From Candidatus Baltobacteraceae bacterium (GTDB taxonomy: Bacteria; Vulcanimicrobiota; Vulcanimicrobiia; Vulcanimicrobiales; Vulcanimicrobiaceae): 64,000 bases of DNA. Below the pieces are notes generated by a model. It was not told where the DNA came from, did not search any database, and was given only the letters and a program-made list of their open reading frames with translations. Position 1 is the first letter of the stretch, and the number at the start of each line of letters is the position of its first letter. The position numbers and the translations under genes are program-made. Shown one piece after another: positions 16,840-24,993 of this stretch. Location: NCBI GenBank assembly GCA_036488875.1, contig DASXGW010000013.1, forward strand, positions 404,894 through 468,893, read 5' to 3'.

Positions 16840-18795
16840 ATGAATATTTCTCTACTACGAAGGGCGATCGGCGGGTTGCTTGCGACGACGCTCGCGCTGG
16901 GCGCCACGCTGGCCGCGATGCAGCCGGCCGCGGCGCAGTACGCCGTGCCGGGAGCGCCGGGCGTGGCCGATGTCAGCGTCGCGCAAGGCGACGTCGTCAT
17001 CGTCCGCGGCGACAGCGGCGCTCAAGTCGGTGCGGCAATCAATACGCCGATGCTGCCCGGCGATTACATTAGCACGGCGGACGGATCGAAAGCCGAAGTA
17101 CAGTTCGACGGCATTTCGATGATTCGGCTCGCCCAAGACACGCAAGTGCGCATCGTGAACTTGGATCCGGGTTCGCGCGAAGTGCAGCTCGCTTCGGGTA
17201 CCGCAGAGCTCGCGGTGTTGCAGAATAACGACGGCGGATCGCAGATCGACACCCCGTCGGTAACGGTCCGCCCGGCTCGAGCCGGCGATTATCGCGTGTC
17301 GGTCTTGTCCAACGGCGAGACGCTCGTGACGGTGCGCAGCGGTCGGGCAAACGTTTCCAGCGGAAACGGCTCGGAAAATCTTACGGCGGGCTCGACGCTG
17401 GTTGCCTACGGGTCGTATAACAACGCTGCGGTCTCGAGGCAGGCAGCGATTGCCTACGACGCTTTCGACAACTTCAACGAACGTCGCGATCAAAACGTGG
17501 TCGCTTCGTACAACTCCAATCCTTACTTGGCTCCCGCGTTAGCCGGCTATTCCGACTTTTCGAACTACGGCCAGTGGTACAACGTACCGGGCTACGGCCA
17601 ATCGTGGGCACCGTCTAATCAGGCCAACAACTGGTCGCCGTACTCGAACGGTCAGTGGGTCTGGGAACCCGGCTACGGCTACACCTGGGTCGGCAATGAG
17701 TCGTGGGGCTACGTTCCGTATCACTACGGCAACTGGTACTACGCACAAAACTACAACCAATGGATGTGGCAGCCGCCGTCCTATCAATACCAGAATCCCA
17801 ACGCGCTGTCATCGGCTTGGCTGCCGGCAATGGTTGCGTTCTTCCTTACCGGCGGTAACGGAAACGCCGCACTGGTAACAGGTTTGAACTCGGCTTACGG
17901 CTATGGCAACATCGGTTGGGTACCGCTCGCTCCCGGCGAGCAATACGTTCCGTGGTACGCGGGCTTCGGTGCCAACGCGGCCTTCCCGCAGACGGCGCTT
18001 AGCCGGGTGAACGTGACGAACGTCTACAACGTCTATCGCAACATGCGATATGTCAAAGTCGTGCGCGTGATTCCGGTCAACCGGTTCCGCGACGGCGACT
18101 TTACGCATGCCGTCCTCGTACCGGCGCGCGACGTCGGCCAACTCACGCTCGTCCGCGGTGCGATTCCGATCGTGCCCACCAAGGCGGTATTGGGCGTACG
18201 GCGTGCGCCGGCGACGGTTCGGCTGTCGACGCGCTTCGAGCAGCCCGCGTTTGCCGAGAAGGCGCCGGAAATCGTCCGCACGGCGTCGTTCGAACGCCAA
18301 GCGGCCGCGGTAGAGACCGCCGTTGCCGCAAAACCGCGCGAAATCGAAGCGCCCGTACGCACGACGCCGGTAACGCACCCGGTCTATCAGGCTCCGGCCC
18401 GGACCGAGACGTTCAAAGCGCCCGTCCCCGCGCCGAAGACTGCGACCAAGCCGGTTGAGAAGCAGCAGTTCGCGCCCCCGGAACAACGCCACGCAGCACC
18501 CGAACGGACGATGGCGCCGCAACGGAGCATGGCTCCGGAACGCACCGTTGCTCCGCAGCAGTTCGTGCCGCCTGAGCAGCGGGCGCCACAGCGCGCCGAG
18601 CCGCAGCGCACGATCGAGCCGCAACGCACGATCGAGCCGCAACGGTTCACGCCGCAGCCGCAGCGCGCAGTTCCGCCTCCGCATCCGGCACCCCAAGCAC
18701 GTCCGGCAACGGCGCCCCCGCAGCAACAGCAGCGGCCGGCGGCGACTCCGGAGCGCCATACGAAGGCAACGGCCAGCCCGGCGCCTCCGCTCTAA
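16840..18795 (+). CDS. Secreted FecR-domain / DUF6600 protein with Pro/Gln-rich tail (paralogue 1)
   Basis: About 651 residues. A signal peptide ending AAAQ is followed by a FecR-type beta domain (~25-175; VAQGDVVIVRGDSG, LPGDYISTADGS, QVRIVNLDPGSREVQLASG). A Trp/Tyr-rich region (~205-330; YGQWYNVPGYGQSWAP, GQWVWEPGYGYTWVG, WGYVPYHYGNWYY) is typical of DUF6600 proteins. The tail is low-complexity Pro/Gln/Glu with tandem PQRTIE units. I start at ATG 16840 with GAGGTG upstream and not at TTG 16810. No sigma factor gene is adjacent, so this is not a classical FecR anti-sigma. A periplasmic or surface structural role is possible; function unknown. Confidence 0.82.
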   Translation: MNISLLRRAIGGLLATTLALGATLAAMQPAAAQYAVPGAPGVADVSVAQGDVVIVRGDSGAQVGAAINTPMLPGDYISTADGSKAEVQFDGISMIRLAQDTQVRIVNLDPGSREVQLASGTAELAVLQNNDGGSQIDTPSVTVRPARAGDYRVSVLSNGETLVTVRSGRANVSSGNGSENLTAGSTLVAYGSYNNAAVSRQAAIAYDAFDNFNERRDQNVVASYNSNPYLAPALAGYSDFSNYGQWYNVPGYGQSWAPSNQANNWSPYSNGQWVWEPGYGYTWVGNESWGYVPYHYGNWYYAQNYNQWMWQPPSYQYQNPNALSSAWLPAMVAFFLTGGNGNAALVTGLNSAYGYGNIGWVPLAPGEQYVPWYAGFGANAAFPQTALSRVNVTNVYNVYRNMRYVKVVRVIPVNRFRDGDFTHAVLVPARDVGQLTLVRGAIPIVPTKAVLGVRRAPATVRLSTRFEQPAFAEKAPEIVRTASFERQAAAVETAVAAKPREIEAPVRTTPVTHPVYQAPARTETFKAPVPAPKTATKPVEKQQFAPPEQRHAAPERTMAPQRSMAPERTVAPQQFVPPEQRAPQRAEPQRTIEPQRTIEPQRFTPQPQRAVPPPHPAPQARPATAPPQQQQRPAATPERHTKATASPAPPL

Positions 18796-18809
18796 TCGCT
18801 CCTTAATCG

Positions 18810-18873
18810 GACTACAATGCGGGTCCATGGGCACAACTCCAATAATTAGCTTGGGGGGAGGTCCACGGACCCG
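18810..18873 (+). promoter_or_regulatory. Leader of second FecR gene: shared motif and start-codon-pairing inverted repeat
   Basis: Holds GACTACAATGCG (18810-18821), matching the motif before paralogue 1, with TACAAT as a plausible -10. Downstream, CGGGTCC (18820-18826) can pair with GGACCCG (18867-18873). The latter spans the bases just before, and the first base of, the GTG start. An alternative short palindrome GGTCC-AC-GGACC (18860-18871) competes for the same bases, next to the ribosome-binding site GGGGGGAGG (18853-18861). A translational switch is possible but unproven. Confidence 0.35.
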
Positions 18874-20522
18874 TGCTATTTCGACCCATCGCATTCGCGG
18901 CCGCGTCGGTTCTCCTGACGATGGCCGTCGCTCGAGCCGACGCTCCGCAGGGTATCCCGCCGGGCGTTGCACGCATTAGTGTCCTTGCCAGCGGCACCGT
19001 CCTGCTGACGCGTTCGGGCAAAACCAAAACCCCAGTGACCGGCAGCGTCAACATGCCGGTTTTCGCGGGGGATTACGTAAGCACGACCGACGCCGACACC
19101 CTGGCCGAACTGCAGCTCGACGGTTACACGGCGCTGCGTCTCTCCGGCGGCGTTCAATTGCGTGTGGCGGCCAACGACGCCAAGACGCGCGAGATCGATC
19201 TAGCGCAGGGTCTCGTCGAGCTCGCCGTGCTGCATCCCGACGGCGGCGTAAGCGAGGTCGTCACGCCTAACGTCGTCGTTCGCGCGTTGAAGCCGGGCGA
19301 TTACCGGATATGGGTTTCGACCGACGGACAAACGTCGGTCACGTCGCGTCGCGGAGATGCCGACCTCGTGACGCCGCACGGCACGTTCGACGTTGCCGAC
19401 GGGAAGACGATTCTCGTGCGCGGCGACGCCGATTCGCCGTCGCTGGACTCAGTCGACAAAGTTGCAAACGACGCGTTCGACGATTTCAATCACAACCGCG
19501 ATCGCGCGCTCTTCGCCGCGATCAACGAGAACACGAGCGTGCCGTCCGATATCGCCTCGTACGACGACCTCGACAAGTACGGTCGCTGGGCCGACGTCGC
19601 GCCATACGGTCAATCGTGGATTCCCAATCAGAGCAGCGATTGGGCGCCGTATCGTGACGGCACGTGGGTATGGGGTGCGTCGTACGGATGGACGTGGGTC
19701 GGAAACGAGCCGTGGGGATGGCTGCCCTATCATTACGGCAGCTGGTTTTATGCAAGCGGCTACGGTTGGTGCTGGTATCCGCCCTCGCTGAGCATCGCGC
19801 CGGTCTGGGTTCCCGCCTTCGTCGCGTTCTTCGATTACGGTAGCGGCCCGTACGGTTTCGGCTGGGTTCCCCTGGCGCCGTACGAATCGTTCTATCCTTG
19901 GTACCCGTGGTATTGGGGCTGGTACAATCCGTGGCCGCGTTGGCAGCGCAGCTTTCCACCGCCCCCTCCGCCGCCTCCGTCGCATCAACATCATGGGCCG
20001 ATTCGCATGCATCCCATCGCGACGAAGTATCGCAATGCCGCCTTCGGTGGGGCTTCGACGTTCGACGCGCGCAAAGTGCACGACGGCATGAGGCCGGCGC
20101 CGATTCGTTTCGATCCTGGACGCTTCGCAACCGTTACGATCCGCCACGACTCACAACCGGTCGCGTTGCCGATCGCTCGGCCGCCGATAGAAACGGTGCA
20201 TGCGGCCCCGTTGTCGCACCGCTTCACCGACGTTGAACGCACGTCGCAAACGACGACGCCGCTGTCGCACCACGAGATGCCGGTCGCGCCGGAACCCGGC
20301 GCGTGGCACGAGTACGATGCCGGGCGCGGCAACGTGTCCGCGCCGTCGCTGCCGCACCTGCCCCAGAGCCTAACGCCCACGCATCCCCTCGATCAAGCGC
20401 CAATCGAACGCGCGCCGTCTGCGCCGGTCCACGAAACCGGCGGCAGCGGGTCGCACGGCGCAACCGGCGGAAGCGGCAAAGGGAGCGGCGGCAACACCGG
20501 CGGCTCTCACCCGCCAGCATAG
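18873..20522 (+). CDS. Secreted FecR-domain / DUF6600 protein (paralogue 2)
   Basis: 549 residues, starting at GTG behind a strong GGGGGGAGG. It has the same architecture as the preceding gene: signal peptide (ASVLLTMAVARA), FecR-like beta domain (VFAGDYVSTTDADT, LRVAANDAKTREIDLAQG), then Trp/Tyr repeats (YGRWADVAPYGQSWIP, GTWVWGASYGWTWVG, WGWLPYHYGSWFY). A run of eight prolines leads to a His/Pro/Gly-rich tail. The FecR and DUF6600 regions align end to end with paralogue 1, while the tails differ. The pair is a tandem duplication with diverged C-termini. Likely exported; function unknown. Confidence 0.82.
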   Translation: MLFRPIAFAAASVLLTMAVARADAPQGIPPGVARISVLASGTVLLTRSGKTKTPVTGSVNMPVFAGDYVSTTDADTLAELQLDGYTALRLSGGVQLRVAANDAKTREIDLAQGLVELAVLHPDGGVSEVVTPNVVVRALKPGDYRIWVSTDGQTSVTSRRGDADLVTPHGTFDVADGKTILVRGDADSPSLDSVDKVANDAFDDFNHNRDRALFAAINENTSVPSDIASYDDLDKYGRWADVAPYGQSWIPNQSSDWAPYRDGTWVWGASYGWTWVGNEPWGWLPYHYGSWFYASGYGWCWYPPSLSIAPVWVPAFVAFFDYGSGPYGFGWVPLAPYESFYPWYPWYWGWYNPWPRWQRSFPPPPPPPPSHQHHGPIRMHPIATKYRNAAFGGASTFDARKVHDGMRPAPIRFDPGRFATVTIRHDSQPVALPIARPPIETVHAAPLSHRFTDVERTSQTTTPLSHHEMPVAPEPGAWHEYDAGRGNVSAPSLPHLPQSLTPTHPLDQAPIERAPSAPVHETGGSGSHGATGGSGKGSGGNTGGSHPPA

Positions 20523-20554
20523 GGGGACTTGGCGGCTTGGAGAAGTGCGCGGAC

Positions 20555-21118
20555 ATGAAAACCGCACGCTACTTCACGCGCATGGTTGCGCTCGCGTTGT
20601 TCGCCGGAATGCCGGCCATCGTCGCCGCACAAGCGCCGGCGCCGTTGAAAACCCACTCGCCGCACGTCAATATTCCGCATCCGATCAAGATCAACGGCTG
20701 CAATCCGCAGCACAATAACTATATGGCGACCGGTTACGCGCCGGCGTACTACCCGGTCGGCGTCGGACCATACTGGGGATGGCCGGCCGCCTATCCGGGC
20801 TACACGTATTATCAATATCCGGTGCGAGGCAATCCGACCCTGAGCATCGACTACGTTAACGAAACGACCGTCCCGATGAAAGACATCGAGTTCGGTCTGA
20901 TCGCGCACGGCAATCTGGTCGCCGAAGTGCGCGACGTCGGCACGTTTTCACCGGGCGCCGAAATCAAGCACGAGTTCGGCCTCAACCCGAACGTGTTTCC
21001 ATTGAGAACCTCAATGACGGAATGCGTGCCGCTGCGCATTACTTTCACCGACGGAACGAAGTGGAAGAATCCGGCGATGCCGCATCTGAATAAGGGAATC
21101 TACGGTAAGCACTACTAA
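20555..21118 (+). CDS. Small secreted protein, unknown function
   Basis: 187 residues starting at ATG 20555, 32 bases after the second FecR gene. A clear signal peptide (LALFAGMPAIVAAQ) is followed by a Gly/Pro/Tyr-rich segment (YWGWPAAYPGYTYYQYP) that echoes the Tyr/Trp-rich parts of the two upstream proteins. A beta-rich domain then reads LSIDYVNETTVPMKDIEFGLIA and VRDVGTFSPGAEIKHEF. The second half looks like a small Ig-like domain with two cysteines overall. Probably cotranscribed with the FecR pair and part of the same envelope assembly. No family recognised. Confidence 0.75.
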   Translation: MKTARYFTRMVALALFAGMPAIVAAQAPAPLKTHSPHVNIPHPIKINGCNPQHNNYMATGYAPAYYPVGVGPYWGWPAAYPGYTYYQYPVRGNPTLSIDYVNETTVPMKDIEFGLIAHGNLVAEVRDVGTFSPGAEIKHEFGLNPNVFPLRTSMTECVPLRITFTDGTKWKNPAMPHLNKGIYGKHY

Positions 21119-21130
21119 TCCGGACTCATC

Positions 21131-21154
21131 GCGGGGTCGCGTAAGCGACCCCGC
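21131..21154 (+). terminator. Strong hairpin after the FecR cluster
   Basis: GCGGGGTCGC-GTAA-GCGACCCCGC is a perfect 10-base-pair stem with a GNRA-like GTAA loop, 13 bases after the stop at 21118. No T-run follows (ACGACTTCT), so it may stop transcription with help or protect the 3' end. Confidence 0.6.
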
Positions 21155-21163
21155 ACGACTTCT

Positions 21164-21421
21164 ATGCGTTATGCTCTAACGGCCCTTATAATGGGCGTTG
21201 CGTTTCTCTTTCCGGCAGTCGCGCAACGCGTGAAGGAACGCGTACGCGATGCGATCAGCGAGCCGTTCTTTCTCGACGCACAGGAACTGCCGATGTCGGT
21301 CAGCGTCGGCGTCGGTTACTTTCCGGATCCCAATGCAACGCGCGAAGCGCTTTTCGCCGCCGACGCAAACATGTACCGCGCCAAACAAGGCATCAGGAGA
21401 GCTATCCTATTGTTAGGGTGA
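21164..21421 (+). pseudogene. GGDEF-domain C-terminal remnant
   Basis: An 85-residue frame. The first ~20 residues are hydrophobic and look like a signal peptide (ALTALIMGVAFLFPAVAQ). The rest matches only the last third of a diguanylate cyclase: RVRDAIS, then PMSVSVGVGYFPDPNATRE, LFAADANMYRAKQG. The GGDEF active loop, the metal ligands and the N-terminal half are absent, so no cyclase activity is possible. Either a deletion remnant fused by chance to a hydrophobic leader or a decayed gene. It converges on a PilZ gene 10 bases away, hinting that the pair was once a c-di-GMP module. Confidence 0.6.
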
Positions 21422-21431
21422 CAATGTGGAA

Positions 21432-22100
21432 CTACTCGTCGATGGCGACGTTGTTGCCTTGATCGTCGAAGACGAAGCGCGTGTCGAACGAGACGATGTC
21501 GCCCGTCGCGGCATCGCGGACGCGCGAGTGAATGACCAGCCGGTGCAGCGCGATGCCTTGGCGTTTGACGACGCCGCCGTACATGAACTGCACCAGGGGC
21601 GTCTTGCCGTCGAGTGGCGCCAATCGCCGGCGCTCGACGAGCATGGCGAGCAGCTGATCCTGTAAGCGCTTGGGCAGCAGCCGGTCGACGTCGTCGGCCT
21701 GCAGCCGCACCAGTTCGAGCTCTTTTTGCGCGACGTTCTCGACGACGACCGCTTCGTTGTTACAGAAGCGAACGACCGCATCCCAATCGTCGGCGCTAAT
21801 GCCGGTAAACGTGTAACCGTAACGCCAGGCGGTTTTGCCCGCAAGCGTTCCCTGACTCTGCCACACGCGCTTGGCGCGGATCAGCACCGGGCGGGCATCG
21901 AGCATCACGCGGAAGTTCGCCTCGGTCCCCGCCTCGCCGGGCGACACGACGCCTAGCCCGCTGCCCGAGATGTCCATGCAGACGACCGTGGCCCAGTTAT
22001 TGCCCTGCGCCATCCACGCCTTAAACGGGCCCGTCCGGCGCGGGTATTTGCGCCGGTTCTGAGGGCTGCCGGTGAAAAACGTGATGAGGTCGTTAATCAT
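21432..22100 (-). CDS. PilZ-domain (c-di-GMP receptor) protein
   Basis: 222 residues. The N-terminal PilZ domain carries both binding motifs: Arg-x3-Arg in RRKYPRR (R17, R21) and D43-x-S-x-x-G48 in DISGSGLG. It should therefore bind cyclic di-GMP. Residues ~125-222 are a separate domain (LLPKRLQDQLLAMLVERRRLAPLD, later VSFDTRFVFDDQGN) that I do not recognise and that presumably carries the output. Cytoplasmic; no membrane segment. It diverges from the glutamate dehydrogenase gene and converges on a GGDEF remnant. Confidence 0.9.
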   Translation of the reverse strand: MINDLITFFTGSPQNRRKYPRRTGPFKAWMAQGNNWATVVCMDISGSGLGVVSPGEAGTEANFRVMLDARPVLIRAKRVWQSQGTLAGKTAWRYGYTFTGISADDWDAVVRFCNNEAVVVENVAQKELELVRLQADDVDRLLPKRLQDQLLAMLVERRRLAPLDGKTPLVQFMYGGVVKRQGIALHRLVIHSRVRDAATGDIVSFDTRFVFDDQGNNVAIDE

Positions 22101-22208
22101 TCCTGAATGTGTTTTCGGCCTGCCTGCTGGAAAACCGCTAGGTCTTTTAAGCGGGGGCGGGCCGCCCGGGTCGCCGAAAGCGGAAAAGCCTTTGTAAAGG
22201 GGGGCCCA

Positions 22209-23480
22209 ATGGCTCAGGATCTATCCGCCGTTGCTGCGGGCGAAAACGTCTGGGAGATGGCGCGGCAGCAACTCGATGAAGTGGCGCTGCTGATCGGCCT
22301 CAACGAGTCGATCCACGGTTACTTGCGTCAACCCAAGCGCGTGCTCGAGGTTTCGGTTCCGGTGCGGATGGACGACGGATCGTTCCGCATGTTCACCGGA
22401 TACCGCGTGCAGCACAACATGGCGCGCGGGCCGGGTAAAGGCGGCATCCGCTACCACCCCGACGTAACGCTCGACGAAGTCAAAGCGCTGGCCATGTGGA
22501 TGACGTGGAAGTGCGCGCTGGTCAACATTCCGTTCGGCGGCGCAAAGGGCGGCGTGATTTGCGATCCCAAGCACATGTCGATGCAAGAGCTCGAGAACCT
22601 CACGAGGCGCTTCACCAGCGAGATCTCCATCATCATAGGCCCCGAAAAAGACATTCCGGCGCCCGACGTCTACACCACGCCGCAAATCATGGCGTGGATC
22701 ATGGACACGTTTTCGATGCAGCACGGGTACTCGATCGCCGGCGTGGTCACGGGAAAGCCGATCTCGATCGGCGGATCGCTGGGGCGCGACAAGGCGACTG
22801 CGCGCGGTTGCCTCTACGTCGTCGACGAAGCGATGAACGCGCTTGGGAAAAAGCCGGAAGGCGCGACGGTCGCGATTCAGGGGTTCGGAAACGCGGGCAT
22901 GTATGCGGCGCAGCTCATGGCGGCGCGCGGTTATAAGATCGTCGCCGTCTCAGATTCGCAAGGCGGTGTCGCCAATGATGACGGACTCGACGCGCGCGGC
23001 TTGAGCGCGCACAAGCAAGAGACCGGCTCGGTGGTCGGCTTCAAAGGCGGAAAGCGCATCGACAATCGCGAGGTGCTCGAATACGAGTGCGACGTGCTCG
23101 TTCCGGCGGCGCTGGAAAAAGTCATTACGGGCGAGAATGCGCAACGCATTAAAGCCAAGATCGTCGCCGAGGCGGCCAACGGTCCGACGGTTCCCGAAGC
23201 CGACGACATTCTGTTCCAGCGCGGCGTCATGGTGCTGCCCGACATCTTGGCTAACGCCGGCGGCGTTACGGTGTCGTACTTCGAGTGGGTCCAAGACCTG
23301 CAAGCCAACTTCTGGGAGGAAGACGAGATCAACGAGCGGCTCAAGCGCAAGATGGTGCGGGCCTTCCGCGAGGCCTACGAGCAGGCGCAGCGGCACAAGG
23401 TGTCGATGCGAAAAGGGGCCTATTGCGTGGCGGTGGACCGCGTCGCGGAGGCTACGAAACTGCGCGGCCTCTATCCGTAG
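22209..23480 (+). CDS. gdhA: Glu/Leu/Phe/Val-type glutamate dehydrogenase
   Basis: Interconverts glutamate and 2-oxoglutarate plus ammonia using NAD(P). 423 residues, the size of hexameric class I GDH. Shows GPGKGGIRYHP (substrate-binding Lys), PFGGAKGG with catalytic Lys113, and the Rossmann fingerprint IQGFGNAGMYAA. The GFGNAG glycines followed by VAVSDSQGG suggest NAD preference, weakly. Start ATG 22209 with AAAGGGG upstream; an upstream in-frame extension to 22107 is arginine-rich and unlikely. Divergent from the PilZ gene across 108 bases in which I see no riboswitch. Confidence 0.95.
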   Translation: MAQDLSAVAAGENVWEMARQQLDEVALLIGLNESIHGYLRQPKRVLEVSVPVRMDDGSFRMFTGYRVQHNMARGPGKGGIRYHPDVTLDEVKALAMWMTWKCALVNIPFGGAKGGVICDPKHMSMQELENLTRRFTSEISIIIGPEKDIPAPDVYTTPQIMAWIMDTFSMQHGYSIAGVVTGKPISIGGSLGRDKATARGCLYVVDEAMNALGKKPEGATVAIQGFGNAGMYAAQLMAARGYKIVAVSDSQGGVANDDGLDARGLSAHKQETGSVVGFKGGKRIDNREVLEYECDVLVPAALEKVITGENAQRIKAKIVAEAANGPTVPEADDILFQRGVMVLPDILANAGGVTVSYFEWVQDLQANFWEEDEINERLKRKMVRAFREAYEQAQRHKVSMRKGAYCVAVDRVAEATKLRGLYP

Positions 23481-23500
23481 TTATAAGCTGTGTCATCGTC

Positions 23501-24082
23501 ATGGCACAGCTTGCGCTTTTTGAATCCGGTCCTCGGCTGCTCGTCAACGACGCAACGGGCCGAATCGAATATACGCCGGAGTTTATCGATGCGGCTACCG
23601 CGGCGCGCTGGTTCGCGGCGCTGCGCGACGAGGTACCGTGGCGCGGCGAACGCCGGCGGATGTACGACCGCGACGTCGACGTCCCTCGCCGGCACGCCGC
23701 CTATCGTCTCGACGACCGCGCCCTTCCACATGCGCTGCACGAAGCCGCGGAACGCGTCAGCGCCGGTGCCGGCGCACCCTTTAACGGCGCCGGGCTCAAT
23801 TTGTATCGCGACGGACGCGACAGCGTCGCACCGCATAACGATCATCTCTACGAAATCGTCGAAGGGTTCCCGATCGCGCTGCTCACACTGGGGTCGACGC
23901 GGCGCATGACGATTCGGAGCAAGATGCGGCCGCGGCGGGTATTCGACGTCGATCTCGAGGCGGGCAGCTTGCTCGTAATGAGCTACGAAACGCAGCTTCA
24001 CTACGATCACGGCATACCGAAAACCGCCGATCCCGCCGGCGAGCGGATCAGCGTCGCGTTTCGCGTGAAGCCGCCGGTGTGA
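23501..24082 (+). CDS. AlkB-like 2-oxoglutarate/Fe(II) dioxygenase
   Basis: 193 residues with the double-stranded beta-helix core. Iron ligands are His112-x-Asp114 (PHNDHLYEI) and His170 in YDHGIPK; the 2-oxoglutarate-binding arginines fall in RISVAFRV. FNGAGLNLYRDGRDSVAPHND corresponds to the conserved N-Y-x-D-G-x-D-x-x-x-H-x-D stretch of AlkB homologues. Family members remove alkyl groups from DNA or RNA bases; the short N-terminus and absent zinc region point to the ALKBH2/3-like bacterial group. Start ATG 23501, 20 bases after gdhA. Its stop overlaps the next gene (GTGA). Confidence 0.9.
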   Translation: MAQLALFESGPRLLVNDATGRIEYTPEFIDAATAARWFAALRDEVPWRGERRRMYDRDVDVPRRHAAYRLDDRALPHALHEAAERVSAGAGAPFNGAGLNLYRDGRDSVAPHNDHLYEIVEGFPIALLTLGSTRRMTIRSKMRPRRVFDVDLEAGSLLVMSYETQLHYDHGIPKTADPAGERISVAFRVKPPV

Positions 24083-24993
24083 CCGAACCGTGGGCCGCCG
24101 ACGTCGCAATAACCGTCGAGCTCGCTCGCACGCTCATCGACGGCCAATTTCCCGAACTTGCCGGTGCGCCGGTCGAAGCGCTGGGCGAAGGGTGGGATAA
24201 CGCCGCCTTCTTAGCCGGCGGCGAGTTCGTGTTTCGATTCCCGCGCCGCGCGGTCGCCGCCCCTTTGATGGCGCGCGAGATCGCGATCTTGCCGATCCTG
24301 GCGCCGCAGCTTCCAGTTTCAATCAGCGCGCCGCGATTCGTGGGAACGCCCGTGCCGGCGTACTCGTGGCCATTTGCCGGCTATCGATCGTTTCGCGGCA
24401 TCGCGCTCTCGGCCGCCGAGTTGAGTTCGCCGGCGTATCTGCGATTGGCGGCATCGCTCGGGAAGTTCTTGCGCGTCTTGCATCGTGTAGATCCCGCGCC
24501 CGCACTGGCCGCAGGATTGCCCGACGACGAGATCGGGCGACTGGATCACGCCGTGCGCATGCCCAAGCTCGACGAGCGGTTCGCCGCATTATCGGTGGCC
24601 GGGCTTGTCGCGGATCCTCAACCGTTTTTCGACTACCTGCACGAGGCAGCACCGCAGGCGCCGCGAACCGAGCAGTTGACCATCGTGCACGGCGACCTTT
24701 ATGCCAAGCACGTCATCGTCGATGCCGGAGGGGACGTCGAGGGCGTCATCGACTGGGGCGACGTGCATTTCGGGGATCCTGCCATCGATCTTTCGATCGT
24801 TTTCGAAATGCTGCCGCCTGCAGCACGCGACGCGTTTACGGATGCGTACGGCACGATCGATGAGCAAACGTGGCGGTTAGCTCGCTACCGCGCCATTTAC
24901 CACGCGGCGCTCGTCGCCTACTACGGGTACCGCATCGGCAGCGAGGAGACGCTGCGCGCCGGCCTGCGCGGCTTGAAGTATGCGGCGCCGTAA
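24079..24993 (+). CDS. Aminoglycoside-phosphotransferase-family kinase
   Basis: 304 residues with the APH/choline-kinase fold. An N-terminal ATP lobe starts LGEGWDNAAFLAGGEFVFRFP. The Brenner motif is VHGDLYAKHVIVD (His204, catalytic Asp206) and the metal-binding Asp225 is in GVIDWGDVHFGDPAIDL. The substrate cannot be told from sequence: this family covers aminoglycosides, macrolides, homoserine, methylthioribose and fructosamines, and most chromosomal members are metabolic. It overlaps the AlkB-like gene at the start and the next gene by 14 bases, so all three are in one transcript. Confidence 0.85.
   Translation: MTEPWAADVAITVELARTLIDGQFPELAGAPVEALGEGWDNAAFLAGGEFVFRFPRRAVAAPLMAREIAILPILAPQLPVSISAPRFVGTPVPAYSWPFAGYRSFRGIALSAAELSSPAYLRLAASLGKFLRVLHRVDPAPALAAGLPDDEIGRLDHAVRMPKLDERFAALSVAGLVADPQPFFDYLHEAAPQAPRTEQLTIVHGDLYAKHVIVDAGGDVEGVIDWGDVHFGDPAIDLSIVFEMLPPAARDAFTDAYGTIDEQTWRLARYRAIYHAALVAYYGYRIGSEETLRAGLRGLKYAAP

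Noticed and set aside
18590..18660. Short tandem DNA repeats that might be an array
   Set aside because: They encode PQRTIE repeats in a Pro/Gln-rich tail; units are not separated by unique spacers, so this is not CRISPR.
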